Shown here in pieces: positions 15,229-17,087 of a DNA stretch of 17,087 nucleotides. The DNA comes from an uncultured Sutterella sp. (GTDB lineage Bacteria > Pseudomonadota > Gammaproteobacteria > Burkholderiales > Burkholderiaceae_F). The stretch lies in the NCBI GenBank assembly GCA_937943605.1, contig CALEAW010000007.1:1-17087 (forward strand), read 5' to 3'. Below the pieces are notes generated by a model. It did no database searches. It saw only the letters and a list, made by a program, of their open reading frames with translations, and was not told the DNA's origin. A program made the translations under genes and the position numbers. The stretch's first letter is position 1. Every line of letters begins with the position of its first letter.

Positions 15229-15257
15229 GGCGGTGCACAAAATTGAGCGTGGAGCGC

Positions 15258-15263
15258 ATTCTA
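15258..15263 (-). promoter_or_regulatory. Candidate distal rpmB promoter with GC-rich discriminator
   Basis: On the minus strand TAGAAT (5 of 6) is followed by GCGCTC. That GC-rich discriminator is typical of stringently controlled ribosomal promoters. No good -35 is seen, though an A-rich tract lies just upstream. Initiation near 15250 would give a leader of about 200 nt spanning both hairpin groups. Confidence 0.4.
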
Positions 15264-15438
15264 CCCGTTTTTTCTTCGTTGTGTGCGGAAATCAGCAAAA
15301 AACTTTAGACTTAATGGAAATTTTTTTATTTTTGCGTGTTCAACCTCCTGATTTCGGCAGAGTGAGAGGCTTCGACAGCCACTTTTCAGCGCCTTGAGAT
15401 GGCGGTTTTACCCATCCTACCCTTTAGGAAGGTGATTT

Positions 15439-16383
15439 ATGAAAGTTCTATTAGCCCAACCCCGCGGCTTTTGCGCCGGTGTCACACGAGCTATTGCGAT
15501 TGTTGAACGCGCGCTCGAGATTTACGGTGCCCCGATCTATGTGCGTCATGAGATTGTGCACAATCGTACGGTTGTGAACGATTTACGCGAGCGTGGCGCA
15601 GTCTTTGTTGACAACTTGTCCGAGGTCCCCGAAGGGGCTACAGTGGTCTTTTCTGCGCACGGCGTGCCTCGCGCCGTGTCTGAAGAGGCTGAGCGTCGCG
15701 GTTTCCGTGTGTTTGATGCTACATGCCCTTTGGTCACTAAGGTGCATCGTGAAGTGGCTCGTATGCGTGAAGAAAACCGTACGGTCTTAATGATTGGTCA
15801 TGCGGGACACCCAGAGGTCGAAGGGACTATGGGGCAGGTCGATGGCGGTATCGAGTTGATCGAAAATGCTGAAGATGTTGCAAAGCTCCCTTATACCAAT
15901 CAAGATGCATTGGCTTATGTCACACAAACGACGATCAGTGCAGACGACAGTCAGGTCGTGATCGATGCGTTACGTCAGCGTTTCCCGAATATTCACGAAC
16001 CAAAGCGTCAAGACATTTGTTATGCCACCACGAATCGCCAGGCTGCTGTGAAGCTCTTGGCACGCTCGGGCGTTGATATTGTCTTGGTGATTGGCTCTGC
16101 GACGAGCTCCAATTCAAACCGTCTCAGAGAAGTGGCAGAGCGCGAAGGTGCGCGTGCTTATCTCGTTGATACCGCTGAACATTTGGATCCCGCTTGGTTT
16201 GATGGCGTGAAGTGCGTGGGTATTACGGCGGGCGCTTCGGCCCCCGAATCTTTGGTTCAGGGTGTCTTACGTTATTTAGAGGCTCATTTGGGTGCTGAGC
16301 CCGCACAGGTACTTGAAGGCGTGGAGGAAAACGTGGTTTTCCCACTCCCTAAGGGCTTGAGAGTCGAGGATAACGTGGCTTAA
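15439..16383 (+). CDS. ispH: 4-hydroxy-3-methylbut-2-enyl diphosphate reductase
   Basis: IspH (LytB) is the iron-sulfur enzyme that makes IPP and DMAPP from HMBPP, the last MEP-pathway step. The 314-residue protein has the three cluster-binding cysteines: C12 in GFCAGV, C96 in DATCPLVTKVH and C194 in DICYATTNRQ. It also has substrate histidines H41, H74 and H124 and E126 in IGHAGHPEVEGT (119-130), plus the SSNSNRL segment (223-229). The start at 15439 follows AGGAAGG at about 7 nt. The usual GVDRAI reads GVTRAI here, which is probably tolerated. It stands alone with its own terminator rather than in the ileS-lspA operon. Confidence 0.97.
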   Translation: MKVLLAQPRGFCAGVTRAIAIVERALEIYGAPIYVRHEIVHNRTVVNDLRERGAVFVDNLSEVPEGATVVFSAHGVPRAVSEEAERRGFRVFDATCPLVTKVHREVARMREENRTVLMIGHAGHPEVEGTMGQVDGGIELIENAEDVAKLPYTNQDALAYVTQTTISADDSQVVIDALRQRFPNIHEPKRQDICYATTNRQAAVKLLARSGVDIVLVIGSATSSNSNRLREVAEREGARAYLVDTAEHLDPAWFDGVKCVGITAGASAPESLVQGVLRYLEAHLGAEPAQVLEGVEENVVFPLPKGLRVEDNVA

Positions 16384-16393
16384 GTGTTATGGC

Positions 16394-16446
16394 AGGGGTC
16401 GATAGGTTGTAAAAGAATGGCAACTGTCGATCCCTTTGTTATTTTT
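16394..16446 (+). terminator. ispH terminator
   Basis: A stem of about 15 bp joins 16394-16409 to 16421-16435 (AGGGGTCGATAG pairing with CTGTCGATCCCT, then GTTG with CAAC beyond a bulged G). It has an 11-nt loop and is followed by TTTGTTATTTTTT. It lies inside the in-frame 5' extension of the next gene, which argues against translation from 16384. Confidence 0.9.
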
Positions 16447-16512
16447 TGGGTGCACAATGCACGACGAGACTTTTTGAGACGAGTTCATAATAACGAAAAG
16501 GTATTGAGTACC

Positions 16513-17007
16513 ATGAGTAAAACGAAACATCAAAGTTTGACACCCGCAACCCAGTGGCTCAAACAACATGGCATTATTTTTGAAGAAAAGTCCTATGAGT
16601 ACGAAGAGCATGGCGGAACGGCCTTAGCCGCTTCGTCTTGTGGGTTAGACCACCATCATGTGATTAAGACGCTCATCATGGAAGATGAGCACGCGAAGCC
16701 TCTGGTCATTCTGATGCACGGGGACTGCGAAGTGTCAACCAAGAATTTGGCACGTCAGATCGGTGTGAAGCACATTGCGCCATGTAAGCCTGAGCAGGCT
16801 CAGCGAAATTCGGGCTATATGGTGGGTGGCACGAGTCCTTTTGGTACCAAAAAGAAGATGCCGGTCTATGTTCAAAAGACAATTCTTGAACTTGACCATA
16901 TCTTTATTAATGGGGGACGTCGAGGCTATCAGGTTGGTATTGATCCAAAAGTGTTGACTGAAGTCTTAGGCGCGATCTCGGTAGATTGTGCCATTGAAAA
17001 TGTGTAA
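16513..17007 (+). CDS. ybaK: YbaK/EbsC-family Cys-tRNA(Pro) deacylase
   Basis: A 164-residue trans-editing protein that hydrolyses Cys-tRNA(Pro) made in error by prolyl-tRNA synthetase. Family landmarks are the catalytic-type lysine in HVIKTLIM (K52), GDCEVSTKNLA (70-80) and GYMVGGTSPFGTKKKMPVY (101-119), which shapes the substrate pocket. The frame is open back to 16384, but that extension contains the ispH terminator, lacks family similarity, and would make the protein 207 residues. The ATG at 16513 gives the normal length. Its ribosome site is weak (AAAAGG about 11 nt upstream). A CATAAT (16486-16491) could be its -10. It forms a single-gene unit with a terminator after it. Confidence 0.92.
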   Translation: MSKTKHQSLTPATQWLKQHGIIFEEKSYEYEEHGGTALAASSCGLDHHHVIKTLIMEDEHAKPLVILMHGDCEVSTKNLARQIGVKHIAPCKPEQAQRNSGYMVGGTSPFGTKKKMPVYVQKTILELDHIFINGGRRGYQVGIDPKVLTEVLGAISVDCAIENV

Positions 17008-17036
17008 GTCTAGATAAGCCAACGGGACGCTACCCT

Positions 17037-17086
17037 AAACCCCCGCTTGACTAGATACTAACGGTACATGGTCTTCGGGGGTTTTT
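17037..17086. terminator. Terminator after ybaK
   Basis: AAACCCCCG (17037-17045) pairs with CGGGGGTTT (17076-17084), leaving a 30-nt loop that can close further through GAC (17049-17051) and GTC (17071-17073). It ends in TTTTT at the right edge, and the left A tract could also stop leftward transcripts. Confidence 0.85.
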
Positions 17087-17087
17087 C

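Noticed and set aside
15152..15397. An 81-codon plus-strand open frame between rpmB and ispH
   Set aside because: It has no ribosome site or recognisable motif and overlaps promoter-like and hairpin sequences of the opposite strand.
16450..16462. Small palindrome GTGCA-CAA-TGCAC upstream of ybaK
   Set aside because: It has only 5-bp arms and no promoter element at convincing spacing, so it is too weak to call an operator.
16384..16512. In-frame 5' extension of ybaK by 43 codons
   Set aside because: It begins right after the ispH stop, contains the ispH terminator hairpin, and is not needed for the family length.

Overview
The window looks like chromosome of a betaproteobacterium, probably a Burkholderiales gut commensal of the Sutterellaceae type. 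This is inferred from the style of the housekeeping proteins (ribF-ileS-lspA order, a cysteine-free L33, a 955-residue IleS with a C-terminal zinc finger) and was not tested by any search. No tRNA, rRNA, insertion sequence, integrase or CRISPR array was seen.

Left region (1-3850) is the accessory part. A terminator (8-55) closes a gene outside the window. Then comes a very AT-rich licD-family phosphocholine transferase gene on the minus strand. Divergent from it, across about 210 bp containing a perfect 14-bp inverted repeat, lie a licC-licA fusion (winged-helix-like N-terminus, CTP:phosphocholine cytidylyltransferase, choline kinase) and an overlapping DMT/EamA permease of the LicB type. Together these could import choline, phosphorylate it, activate it as CDP-choline and transfer phosphocholine to a surface glycan. 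This is the most distinctive system in the window. The base composition of licD suggests horizontal acquisition.

Middle region (3857-12135) is minus-strand housekeeping. dut and coaBC form a two-gene unit, with a CPA2 (Kef/YbaL-like) cation:proton antiporter upstream. ribF-ileS-lspA form an operon (FAD/FMN synthesis, isoleucyl-tRNA synthetase, lipoprotein signal peptidase) ending in a strong terminator.

Right region (12241-17087): purN (apparently leaderless) and an RsmB/NOP-family rRNA m5C methyltransferase gene run on the plus strand, separated by two hairpins. rpmB-rpmG (L28, L33) run on the minus strand behind a structured 391-bp intergenic region. ispH (last MEP-pathway step) and a YbaK-type Cys-tRNA(Pro) deacylase run on the plus strand, each followed by its own terminator.

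Promoters and hairpins were read by eye and are less certain than the genes. GC figures come from hand counts of single 60-base lines.
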